From: Ilyonectria destructans
Taxonomy: Eukaryota > Ascomycota > Sordariomycetes > Hypocreales > Nectriaceae
DNA length: 64,000 nucleotides
Direction of reading: 5' to 3'
Assembly: GCA_020740775.1 (NCBI GenBank)
Contig: JAHEWK010000019.1
Span: 1,146,001 to 1,210,000, forward strand
Part shown: positions 12,241 to 23,100 of the stretch, piece after piece
How positions within the stretch are numbered: the stretch's first letter is position 1
How the letters are laid out: each line of letters starts with the position of its first letter
Made by a program: the position numbers and the translations under genes
The notes under the pieces: model-generated
The model's database searches: none
The model's input: only the letters and a program-made list of their open reading frames with translations
What the model was told of the DNA's origin: nothing

Positions 12241-12402
12241 GTCAACCTCGACGACTTCCGCCTGTTAAAAGTCGTCGGCCGAGGCGCTTTTGGAAAAGTG
12301 CAAATTGTCGAGCGTAAAGATACCAACCTGCCCTTTGCCCTTAAGTATATTCGCAAGGATAAAGATATCCCACCGACTCGCTTGTTTCTCCGTCCCAACT
12401 AG
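12241..12402 (+). pseudogene. AGC-type Ser/Thr kinase N-terminal fragment
   Basis: The frame encodes NLDDFRLLKVVGRGAFGKVQ followed by IVERKDTNLPFALKYIRKDKD. This is the start of a protein kinase domain: the glycine loop GRGAFGKV and the ATP-binding lysine in FALKYIRK are intact. The spacing and wording are closest to AGC kinases of the STK32/YANK or S6K kind (inference from memory of the family). After IRKDKDIPP the sequence leaves the family and reaches a TAG at 12400-12402. No subdomains III-XI (HRD, DFG, APE) follow in any frame. It is therefore a truncated copy of roughly the first 45 residues of the domain, not a working kinase. The ATG at 12103 extends the frame but need not be original. 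Confidence 0.6.
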
Positions 12403-13551
12403 CCCTTCGACTTCTATCCTATAGTTTCCGTCTCGATGATATTGCCTCCCTCAGCCTTAAAGTTCTATCTCTTTAGATGGCTCAATATATATACTTCTAT
12501 ACTAACTACTATACTATAACTGCAGTTATTGTTACAGGCTGAGGCCTGGGTTCGGGTTCCAGCTTTGCCGGAACCCAGCTAACTGAGAAGTGGGGCGACT
12601 TATCGGCGAAGTAGCGGCGAAGCCCGGACTTCGCCTATACCTTCACCTATCTTATCCTAGCGACTATATTACTATTTAGCAACGAGGAAAGGGGTTCCCT
12701 TCTTCTTCTTCTTCTCTTCTCTTTAGCTTTAGATAGACAATCCTACGGCAACAGCCTGTTGAACAAACTCCTGTCCAGCCTTTCACACCTACAGTCTGTA
12801 CTCTAATTATTGTGATGGTGCTGACAGGCACTCTGGAGTTTAATGATATTAGGTCTAGCCTGCTAGCCTAGATACTACTTAAAGGATAAGCTCGGCCTCT
12901 GCTAGGAAGGGCATGCTTTTTCCCTTTTTCAATTTTGGAACTTTTTCGAGACAGTCTTTGTCGTTGCTTTGCCATTTGACCAGCTGTCGCAGCAGCTTTT
13001 ATCCCTTCGTTCTTATTTCATTCTATCTTATCACATTTAGAAGCATCTGATCAAGCGCTTACCCATTCCTTTTACTGAAATCCCTCACTGGTCTTAGCTG
13101 CAAGACCTTCTTTCGACCCGAACTCTAGGGTATCTCAGACTCTTGCTGTCGCGGGCCCTGTCCGCACTAAGCACTTCTCCCACCAACAAATTATATATTT
13201 ACTAACTATAAGGTAGAATATTACTTTGGATATTACTAGCTAGACTCTAATAAGTAAGTCTAATACTCTAATCTATCTTACTTCTAAAGTATATACTGAA
13301 AAGAGATATAATATTTTAGCAGCAGAAAGAGACAGGAACAACACCCAACTCATTAACTTACCCTAGGGGAGATGCACAGAAGGTCGTCGCACAGGCGTCT
13401 TGAATGGTCAGCCCGAAGCTGCACCAGACTACGCGTATGGGGTCGGATTGATCTGAGTCTTATGTCTCCTGATAGGGAAGCATCTCATGAGAAAGGATCT
13501 CAGGTCGGTCGCAGGAAATTCCGCTGGCAAGGCTTCAATAGAATCTGCGGC
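12403..13551. other. Repeat-derived, patchily AT-rich spacer
   Basis: No gene found. The stretch alternates GC-balanced text (a GGTTCGGGTTCCAGCTTTGC region near 12550 with GAAGTAGCGGCGAAGCC and CGGACTTCGCC motifs) with AT-rich text (12480-12530, 13185-13330). This is the pattern expected of old, partly RIP-mutated repeats. A 69-codon ATG frame at 13372 runs into the repeat that follows. Confidence 0.4.
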
Positions 13552-13843
13552 AGCCCGATATCCGAGGGATGTCAAAGATAGAGGTTGGACAAGGAAAGTG
13601 ATAACAGTCAAAATAGACTCAAATAAATCTCTCAAAAATAAAGGCAACAATTTAATAGATTCTCTAGCTGTCTCGAGTCCTCACAGTCTCTCTGACTTCT
13701 AGGGAAAATCTCTGAAGAAGTGAAAATCGATGTTTCTCTCTGTGCAGCCCCTGACCTTCCCTTTTAACCTTATCCGGACCCTCCTTGGGCATCCCTGCTA
13801 GCAACCAGCTAGCCCAAGCATTCCCAACCGCCTGTCACAATAT
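13552..13843 (-). repeat. LTR-like repeat, family 3, copy 1
   Basis: About 292 bp that recur in direct orientation at 30179-30470, sharing long identical stretches (AATAAATCTCTC, GAAAATCGATGT, GGGCATCCCTGCTAGCAACC). On the minus strand the unit begins TGTGACAGG, like the 5' end of an LTR. The other boundary is not clear. AT-rich text follows the unit here and at copy 2. Confidence 0.5.
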
Positions 13844-13981
13844 CTATATAGATTAATAGTTATTAGGTATTATATTCTATAAGTATATCTATAATAAGAT
13901 ATACCTTAATAGTTATATATTCCTCTCTAAGCAGATAATATTACTCTTACCCCCTGTAAGGGTTAGCTTCACCAGGGTGAT

Positions 13982-14142
13982 TGATGCGTGCAGCTAGCCG
14001 TATCCTAGGGATGCCTGGCAAGCCAGACATCTACTGAGCAGTTAGCCGTCGTATAAGACAATCTGCTCAGCTTATCCATAGACAAGACATCTTACTTTCT
14101 ACACAGAACCTGACCCCCATGGTCCACATGACCCACGCATCA
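13982..14142 (+). mobile_element. 161-bp MITE, copy 1
   Basis: Ends are TGATGCGTG and CACGCATCA (9-bp terminal inverted repeat), flanked by the 5-bp duplication GTGAT at 13977-13981 and 14143-14147. The inside carries a hairpin GATGCCTGGCAAGCCAGACATC and a second inverted repeat CTGAGCAG...CTGCTCAG. No coding capacity. Same length and structure as five other copies in the window. Confidence 0.85.
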
Positions 14143-15369
14143 GTGATGCACGAAGATCCGAAGGTAGGGTCCGCTGTATTGTAAAGTGTTCACTTGTCAA
14201 GTGCAGAGATTGCACTCGACGAATAGAGCTATAGACACTATATCATGTGACCTCGCTCTAGGGTGGGGTGAGGCGCTGTCCCTTATCGCCCCAACTCTCA
14301 CACCCCCTTCTATATACTAAATAAGCAGAACTAACTCTAAGAATATAACTCTTTAACTATAGCTCTAAAGATTCCTTCAGCTTATAAATCTAAACTGCTA
14401 ACCTTAAATACTCAATCACCCAGCCCTCTATATTACTTACCTGCCTCTATACAATCAGCTCCACCCTTAACTCTAACTAAGAAACTCATATAGATTTAAT
14501 ATAGAATAATTTCACTCATTATAAATTCTTTAAGCTCTTTAACTTTATGCTCCTCAAATAGAAGCAGATCAAGCTGATTTTTACTCCCTCCTCCTATAAA
14601 ACCAACTTAAATATCACCTACAATATAGAAGAACTACTCTTAGATATAGTACTACTTAAGGCTTGAGTAAGACACCAGAAGCTAAGAAAGCAGTTAAAAG
14701 AGGAAGCAACCAATAAGGAGATTCGCAAGGATGAGCTATATCGGATGATTGAGACCGACTTTCGGCCGTTTGACTACACTGTGGCTGCATCTATAAAGTG
14801 AGGTGGCCCATCCTTTAGACTTGTAGCCGTGTGCTAACCCCAACATAATCACTGAAGCTACCCAAGATCTTGAGGATGAAACGCAAACCGACCCTAACAA
14901 CGCTTTTCAGGCCATCACGGCTGATGAGACTACCCCATTATCATAGATCAACGAATCATATGTCCCACTGGAGGCGTTGAGGTGACTGTCGATAGAGGTG
15001 GTAGCTGGTCAGAGTTGGCACGTTGGGATGCGACCCTACCGACGGATGCCAATAATGCCGCTGAGGGGGAGAATGAGAGCTTAGGCAGCATGTTTGGATT
15101 CCTGAACAAGAAAGGGTGGAACAACAGCATGAAACCCAAGAAGAGGGGTGTGTTGGGCAAGAAAGGCGCCCGAGCTGTGATCGGCTAGAGACGACTCGCA
15201 ATGGGCCATTTGCGCATCGGCGACGATGGATTGATACCCAGTCTCTATAGTATCTATAATTGAAGGAGATCTTGGGAGCGCTAAGTGTGTTGCTAGTGAT
15301 ATACTATTTTATAAGTCTCGACCATCTGACGGACGGATCGCTCATCTGAGCTAAACCTGACCTTTACTA
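14143..15369. other. AT-rich degenerate repeat, no supported gene
   Basis: 14290-14660 is strongly AT-rich with few CpA/TpG, as in RIP-mutated transposon DNA. The rest is GC-balanced. A 68-codon frame at 14982-15188 (+) has no recognisable motif. Confidence 0.45.
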
Positions 15370-16412
15370 TAGAGTTGTGTCGTTGAATCGAGGCCTTCTT
15401 TTCAATCCGTCTCGCTAAGGCACTTACACCAAACAGCCGGAAAAGCTCTACGGCTCGAGAAAGGAAGCAATCCAGGTCTTCCTATCCGCATTGGGGTTCT
15501 GGGCTGTGTGCCTTGACGGCTGCAGCCGTACAGGCCTTTGGCCTGTCTTCGCGATGACCTCGTCTTCAATGGCTGTTTCTGTATCGATGAGGTCTCCAAG
15601 GATAGTGGGTAGCTTGGTTGGGTAGCCAGGAATAACGTAGTTATGCCATTTGACTGGTAGCTCGACCTTCGAGACCTTGAGGCATTGCTGCAGTTGGTCT
15701 TGGCCAGCGATAAGCTTATCGCGGACTGCTGCGTTGATCGGGCGGATTGAGAAGCGCGTGGCTGTGTTATGGATGTCCGGTATCTCAGCTAGTGATAGGC
15801 CTAGGGCTCTACAGGTCGCCTCGCGCAGGGCAAAATTCCTCCGGCCTCGGGCCCATTTGTGATGTTCTTTAGGGACCCTTATGAGGAGGACCTGTAGGGG
15901 CTCTGCCTTTGGCTGCTGACTTGCTTTTGCCGATGCCTGCTTGTTAGGGCTCTGGTGGTTTTGTGGGCTTGGCTGGCTGCGCTTGCTAGCGAGTTCTGCC
16001 CAGGTCTCCGGGCTGCTAGCAGCGTCTTGTTCGACGGTCTGACCTCCGTAGATACGGCTTGTCAGGTAGGTCGCAATCCCTGGAATAGCTGCTGCAGGGC
16101 CTGTTTCTCGTTCCGGCTGGCATTTTCGACGATGTCGTCAATGGCCTGCGCTAGCTGTTTGATTCCTTTGACGAAGGTGCCGAGTTCGGAGATGAGGGGG
16201 TCCAAGGGCCCTGGTTCCAGAGACCCCTTTTCCCTCTGGGACCTACCCGGAGCAGCTAGAGCCGGCTGCTTGGGATATTCGTGCTGCGTGATGCGTTTTC
16301 TCTTCGAGGGCGATGAGGGCGTCAGTTCCTCGCGGAAGGTCTGAGGGCTGCTGTCCAGTATCATCTGATAGGCTAGGTTGTTCCTGTGTGAGGTGCCCGG
16401 CGGAGCAGCCAT
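15370..16412 (-). pseudogene. LINE (Tad-like) ORF1/gag-like gene, frameshifted
   Basis: The minus strand starts with ATG at 16412 (MAAPPGTSHRNNLAYQ...) and reads about 115 codons of a Pro/Ser-rich gag-like leader ending FQGLRPT-stop at 16062. The sense frame continues after a frameshift near 16070 (ATYLTSRIYGGQTVEQDAAS), then through a conserved gag core (VPKEHHKWARGRRNFALREA, DIHNTATRFSIRPINAAVRD, VKWHNYVIPGYPTKLPTILG, TWIASFLEP) to a stop at 15450-15448. A second frameshift there restores FRLFGVSALARRIEKK. This layout matches the first ORF of fungal Tad-clade LINEs, which binds element RNA. ORF2 (endonuclease/reverse transcriptase) does not follow, so the copy is truncated as well as frameshifted. 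Confidence 0.65.
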
Positions 16413-17333
16413 TGCGGGATCAGGCTATTGGGAGGTCGGCCGGATCTCTCGGGAGCCTCCGTTAGGGAAATTGCAGTAAATTACGTGTGGGCACTAACAC
16501 TCGGTGCCAAGAAAAAGTAAATCAAGGGGAAGGGAACCGACCATAGATACGCTGCGACAAGACCATTTGCATAGCTCAGATGACTGTGAGCGCCCTTTGA
16601 AAAAGATTGAAAGAGAAAAACACATTTCTAGAGCATGGTATGTCTATTCTCAACTCCCGAGGGCGTTGGCATTTTGATGGAAGAGAGCTCGCTGATCATT
16701 TTTGCGCATCTAGTGCCTCTTGCCAGCAGCGAAAGGTCAGGGTGAGATCTTCCCCATCCTTCAACGGCTGTATCACTTAGATTTTGTCTCACCTGTCTCG
16801 GGTGCGAGGGTGGTCAACCTTGCGCGCAATATGTAACCAGGAAGCAGCCATGCCTGTCTGCTCCGAGAGGTGGACTTAAATACGACGGGTTAAGCCGAAA
16901 TTTAGGCTTTGCGACCGGCCAGCACCTTGTTTGAATGGGCGTGCCGCTAAACCCGGCAGGTGCAGCAGCGGCTTCGCGATTGCACGCCGCGTTGAGGAGG
17001 ATTTGGTGAGGTTCGGCCCGCGCCGCGTGCGGGGATCATCGTTTGACTTTTGCTTAATAGACCGTGATAAGATGTTAGCGCCGCGTCCCAATACCCTAGC
17101 TCGAAAGCGTGCTCGTGAGATGCCCCAATGTAGGCTGATATCTATTACAAGGGCGTAGAACGGAGTGTTGATGTCCTCCTATATCGGTCGAGGGAATGGC
17201 GACTACTAAAGACTTGGATCAGATGGAAGCGAGAGGTGGCTAGCTTATCAACGGAAACATGTCTGAAAAAAGTGCCAATTTGATTTGCGTCAGCTGCTTA
17301 GTCTATTTCTCTTGGCCACCTGTAGAGGGCCCA
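16413..17333. other. Intergenic, no supported gene
   Basis: No domain-supported frame. It contains the 3' flank of the zinc-finger gene and the 5' flank of the LINE ORF1 relic. Two short opposed frames near 16880-17150 overlap each other and look like chance. Confidence 0.4.
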
Positions 17334-18429
17334 CTACCGAGGGTTACCATATAGTACTCGTCCCGGCGGGGGGTGGTTTAATCCATCCAATATGACATCG
17401 CTTATCCCGCTCTGGCTCGTTGTGCTGATAGCGGACAGACTAGATCTATCCACCACTTCTTCATTTGCGAGAAAACCCATCTGATGCTCAAATCCAGTTA
17501 GTGGTTCAAAACTATTATTGAGGGTTTGGCTCAAGGGCATCTTGTTCCAGGACGGCGCAAATAGTGAGGCGTGTTCTAAGGCTATAGATTGCGGCGAATT
17601 ATTGTAATGGAGGACATTGAGGTTTATTGTTGAGTCCGGCTCAAAGAGGAGGCCCTCACAGTCGAATTCGGCATTGAAGGCGGCCATCGATGGCGCTGTC
17701 TGCAGGCCGGTGCTTGGCTCGAGGCCGCCCAAGGTGTGTGTCTTCGGCTTGACCGACCCATGCTGCACCCCTCGCTGCACTGCAGCTGCTGATATACCAC
17801 TAAAGTCATAATCCAAACTGTGGATGGGCAAACCGGCCAGACTTGGGTATCGGCTATAGGTATAGGTAGGGGGGGTGTCTCGTGCAGCAGGGGCATTTGC
17901 AACAGCAATCATCTGCATCATACTGCCGTCAATATGGATAATATTGTTTACCAGCAGCCTTATAGAAGTAGCCGGCATATTAGATACAGCTGGATTAGGT
18001 CCTGCGACGCTGTTCTTGTGAGCTCGGCTCTGGTCGGGGATGACGCTACTAGCAGACTCGCGATAATTTTGAGCATGTGACGATGGGGTTAAGGTCTGGT
18101 GCAGCAGCTGCTGGTGACGGAGTAGCATATCACCACGGGCGAAGCATCGTGCGCATTCGGGACACTCGAAGGGTTTCTCCTTGATGTGGGAGCGCTCGTG
18201 TCGCTTGAGATTGTACAATCTGGCGAAGGAGCGCTTGCAGGTGCCACAAACGTACGGGCGAGGCTTGTCTGCCTTGGTGTTGGCAGTGATTGTGGACGCT
18301 GGAATCGTCAGTATGCAGTATCAGGGGCCGTAAGGAGCAGTGCTGGCAACAGCAGGATTGCTTACCAGAGTTGTTGGCGGTGGAGGGCGTGCTGCCGACG
18401 GCCGCGTTGAACGAAGGGGGATTGGACAT
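17334..18429 (-). CDS. C2H2 zinc-finger transcription factor
   Basis: Exon 1 is 18429-18366 (MSNPPSFNAAVGSTPSTANN...), the intron is 18365-18299 (67 bp, GTAAGC...ATTCCAG) and exon 2 is 18298-17334. Together they give 342 residues. Two adjacent C2H2 fingers lie at about residues 34-85: YVCGTCKRSFARLYNLKRHE (C-x2-C, H-x3-H completed by RSH) and FECPECARCFARGDMLLRHQ (C-x2-C...H-x4-H). They are joined by the linker IKEKP. This tandem pair with FAR in each finger is typical of the fungal Adr1-like class that binds promoter DNA in the nucleus. The remaining 255 residues are low-complexity, Asn/Ser-rich, probably activation sequence. A large fungal-specific regulatory domain found in many relatives is not evident, so this is a short member or C-terminally truncated. 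Target genes unknown. Confidence 0.75.
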
Positions 18430-19724
18430 GATGGTTGAAGAGCATGGAACCCCGACGCCAGAGTCGTTTATTCACTGTGGTAGGTGTTGCAAACTCGCGC
18501 GAGTTCACTTGGGAGTCGGGAGGGTTGAAGGCAGCGTGCCGTCGTCGGTGATGAGCGATTCGAGTGAGGCTGGCGGGGAGAATAACGGGCTTATATGTGG
18601 ATAGTTGTGGGGACGGCGTGCGTGAACGAGCAATAAATAGCACGAGCCAGAACGTATCTTGACCACAGCGCGACGTTGTTGTATATGTATATAATTTTGC
18701 TATCGATGGTTTGCGTATATGCTGGGGTCGAGGCTCCAGTCTGGAGACATGGTCCAGGCTCTTCCTGAAGCAGTTAGTGGCTCGTTACGTCACGAGTCAC
18801 GAAGCCTGGGCCCCGATCTCCGAGGCTCCGCATCACGGGGTAAAAGGCTGAGAGACTAAGAAAGAGGCAGAGCCAAGAGGCGTTACGGACTCAAATGGCA
18901 GAGGCGCGGCTCAATGCGGCCCAACAGGCGGATGAGACGTGGCTTGGGGCGTGCGATATGGAGAAGTGTGGATGAAGTTCCCCATATCCCGCAAATTCTC
19001 CTCCAAGTGACGACCGTGCATGCGAATTCCGGCGCAGCTAACTTTTGGAGTTTGGGGCGGCGCGAGTCAGTGTCGCGCAGGGATCGCGCTAGAAAGGATA
19101 GAAGGCTCTGTGCCTAGCAGCCTAGGTGCGGCTCCGCGGCCCTGATTCATGTCATGTACCGAACATCGGTCTGGCCCCTCAATTCGACCCGCCACGACGA
19201 ACCTTACGCTGTGTATCGTTAACACGCCCCCTTCGATATCAATCCCTCCCACCCTGTTTCGCACTTGACGTTGATATCCGGATACCCCACCACCTTCATG
19301 ATTCTCGCGGAGTCTACGTCTCTAAACGCCCTACTGGAGGATATGCAGCTGCAGGATATATATACACACACCCATAAGCAACACCGAACGAATTATATTC
19401 CGAGGTCGGCATGTGGGGATCAACAGAGACATGTGCAAGAGACAGAAATAGCGCGAACAAGGCTACGGTTCGTATTGTGGGAGTTTCAGCATAAGAATAA
19501 TAAAAAGAGAATCTGAGGTAAGATGTAGAGAGAGCTAGGTTTAATTCAGCAGTTTAACAGGGGAAACAAAATGGGGCCTACTTACCATAACCCAAACCTG
19601 GTCTCTCAATGTATGTAGGAAGTTACCTCCTGAGGCTTGTCTAAGCATTTTATCGGTCTTATATATGTGAATTATTAACTTCCTGTTGCTAAAGCATCTC
19701 TGCAGCATCAGGCGGATGGTTAAA
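18430..19724. other. Intergenic, no supported gene
   Basis: Upstream region of the zinc-finger gene, roughly 1.3 kb. No conserved frame was noticed. A C/T-rich stretch at about 19200-19265 and short tandem TATATACACACACC near 19357 are the only notable features. Confidence 0.4.
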
Positions 19725-20175
19725 TATACGGGTAATTATATGCAGGAGATTAAGGGCTATAGCGACTGGGTTAACTCAGTGACCTTCTCGCAGGACTTGA
19801 CTCTTGTGGTGTCGGTGGCCGGTATGGATCTGGCGTGCTCCGATGTGGGGGATAGAATACAACCGGAACTCAAGGGTCATAGCGGCGGGGTCAACTCGGC
19901 GGCCTTTTCATACGACTCCGCGCCCGTGGCATCCCCTTCAGACGATTGGACGGTACGGATTTTCTCATTTCTTGGCGCACCCATACGGGCAAAGGGTGCA
20001 GGAGCTCAAGGGCCATAGCAACTGGGCCTGGTCGGTGGCCTTCTTGCACGACTTGACATTCGTGGCGTCGGCCTCGATCGATGGGACGGTACGGATCTGG
20101 CGCGCCGACACTGGTGATTTCATGCAGAACGTTGACCTTGAGGCTACATCCTCTCACCTATCATTTGAGCCCTAG
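19725..20175 (+). pseudogene. WD40-repeat relic, probably from an NWD-type NLR
   Basis: Three consecutive WD40-like units are visible: IKGYSDWVNSVTFSQDLTLV, then LKGHSGGVNSAAFSYDSAPV...WTVRIF, then (after a frameshift near 19980) LKGHSNWAWSVAFLHDLTFV followed by ASASIDGTVRIWRADTGDFM and the tail SSHLSFEP-stop. The units share the GHS..VNSVAFS..S..VASAS.D.TVRIW pattern of HET-E-like STAND proteins (NACHT-WD40), where they form the ligand-sensing propeller. No NACHT domain lies upstream, the first units have lost the closing WD, and the frame is broken, so this is a fragment. Such fragments are common near NLR-rich, fast-evolving regions. Confidence 0.65.
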
Positions 20176-23100
20176 TCTGGGAATTTAGCAAAGATATCGA
20201 CTTGGGCATCTTTGACCTCCTTGCCATACTACAAGTGGAAGTCTATGCCATCAATTATAACACTATTTTTTAGCATACTGATCAATATAATATCTGTAGG
20301 GCTTTCCTTGAAATTTGTCTCTCTCACATGCCTAAGATTTAGCCTTTCGCTTTCGGTCAACCTGGTTCTTACAGCGCCCACTGTGACCCACCCGTCAGCA
20401 GAGTAACAGTATCATATAACTCTAATCATGGCTTCATTCTCTATTGACCTGAACTTTCTCCTCGGGCTGCTAGGTTTTCGAGTACTGATCGTTTTCGGCT
20501 CCCTGGTCAAGCTCCCCGCCGTCTGCAAGCCAAACGCCTCGGGCTTACCTCAGACTTGACAGAGCGAGTACCAGTAAGATGAGGGCCACTTGTCCGGGGA
20601 ATACTGTAACGTGAATTGTAGAATCCTTGGTGTAACTGAAAACCGCACTCTCCGCTACCAGGCGAAAACCGGGGGCCCTGGCGGGAAGAACGCCCGTCTG
20701 AAAACCGCTCCCATCCGAAATCCGCACAGGCCGGGTTCGCTTGCGGCACCAATCCGTCCCGGTCTGAAAACATTGCGCCATCCGCCACACTGAAAACGAC
20801 CCCTTCCAGGTGGTCCAAATTGAATGACATGCCCCTGAGGTCCGAGACTTGGCCAACTCTGCTTTACATCCGCCAGTCTGGCTCCGGTGAGAGCCTCATG
20901 AGCGTGGGCAATCGTAGACCTTCACGTGAAAATAGACATCCGATGCTCGACCTTTCACATGCGGACTGATGTTTCTCGAAACAGCCTAGTCAGGAATGGG
21001 TCCCCTGGCTGGAACCGGACTGACAGCCTTCGCGAAGGCGACCTTGACAATTAACCACTCTCTCACAGGGGCTATCCCTGAGGGTTGGGTACGGGTGAGA
21101 CGCTTGAGCGCCATGCATTTTCAGCGCTAGTACATTCGGTGGGTGAGTTGTTACACAATCCTTAGCGGATTCCGACTCCATGGTCACCGTCCTACTGTCA
21201 AGATATACTTTGTGGCATCTAATAAGCGTCTATTTTAGCACGCCAGCACCTTCATAGCCCACTCCACCAGCTTCGCGGCGAGAACGCTTGTTTCATCTCC
21301 AGAGGCTAATTATCAAATTACAGGTCTTATAGAAAAACCACCAATAGATTAGACATTTCTTAACCCCGCACAATCATACAAATTGAACACAATTTTGTCC
21401 AAGCTTATAAAATGAATTCTTGTTTTACTTCTGTTAGCGCTAAGATGTTATCGCAATCTGCCTTAAAAGGAACTGTGGGAAGTGTTCTTGTTAAAGTAAA
21501 CAGTGCTCAGCAGACCCTGACACAGTCCTCAAAGAAACACGTAGGTCAAACCTATCCATCCATCTATATTCTATCTACTAACCATGCAAACATCTTCTAG
21601 ACCAAGAACCCAGTATGCGACGATACAAGGTCAAATCCGATCTCAACCCTCAATAAGGCTCGATTTACTAGTGCTAAGGAATAAGGTCTGGGTGACGGGA
21701 CTTTTGTGAGAAAAATGAGGGAAGTCATGCTTCTTGTGTACGGGTCCAGAAGGTAAAGGTTGTCATGTAGGGCATTCACAGACTAACTGAATCTTTCAAC
21801 TTCGTACAGGAGCGCAGCTGAAGAGCCTCGCCGCTCTGTTCCACATAGAAGCGACTATATGGACCGCTTGTAAATTCCCTTGCATGGCAACGCCAGTTCC
21901 TCCTTCAGCTCAAAGGTTGTCATCCTCCAGTGTCGGAGGCTGCTACCGGCACCAGATCCGGCTCCAAACTCGAGGTGGACTACCTATATGGACATTCCCA
22001 CTCATCCAGACACAGTAGTTCCTCCAAGGGTTAGTTTTGCCCACTCACTTCCGTTCAACAAAGTCCTCTTGAAGGAGGGCTTCCTTTGCGATATCCAGCG
22101 AAAATGTGATTGATTCCATGTGCTTGGAGGTTGAGTGCAGGAGGTGGTATGGTTGGTTGCAAATTAGGAGGCCGCCAAAGCAGAGGTACAAGACATTGAC
22201 AAATTGTCGCCCATTCACAATATATGACTCGCAATGCGTCTGATAGTCCCGTTGTGATCGCGCTTGGTGTGTAACGGGACAAGTAACCAATTATGTGCGG
22301 ATATTGTAACCCCATGAGTCACGCCGCTGTTAAAGAGACGCGACGGCAAATCTATGGTAGCTCTAGAGATATGGCACAATCGGATCACTGAATTCCAATC
22401 ATGGTGTCCCTTTCTGCCGACAGGGGTCGCCCGCTTCGTCATGGAACTTTCTAGAGCGGCATAGCGCGATATGCGCATTCACTCGGTTGGTGCCGTGTAA
22501 GGTCGGCCCACGGTGGAGACCGCAGCTCGGCGCCCGCAAAGTGTATGTGTATGTGTCAAGTGGTTGCATTAGTCTCACTACTCCACTTGCCTCTGTACCA
22601 CAATGCTGGGATCTTCAGCGGGGGCCCAAGACACTCCACCATACACAAGGCACATCTCATCCGCGTGTTGGGCTGCACTGAGCAGCACTTCTGCCATCTG
22701 AGTCCGTAACGACTCTTGACTCTACCTCTTTCTGGGTCTTATTCTCTTACCTCCGTGGTACGGGGTCCCGGAGATCGGGCCCCAGGCTTCCCTCGTGACT
22801 CGTGCCACCCGCAACGAGACGCCAGATTGCTTCGGTAAGAGCCTAGGCCATGCCCACACACTGTCTCATTATACAGAAAATGACCTATAAAATGCTATCC
22901 AAGCTGTTCGGGCCGGGTTGACACAAGGATAGTTGCGAAACGCTGGGAATTCCGCGCTCCACACCTCAAGGCGGTCTCCAAGCTCAGCGTCGCGGGCAGT
23001 AGCCCAACAGCCTCAGCAGCAGCAAACAAAGTAACAAGAAGGCCACCATCGCGATTGGGTCCGAACCCAAGATTCCCCAGGCCATCCTCTGTATTAACAA

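Noticed and set aside
20428..20559. 43-codon ATG frame with one hydrophobic segment
   Set aside because: Too short, without conservation evidence, in a region with no other coding signal.
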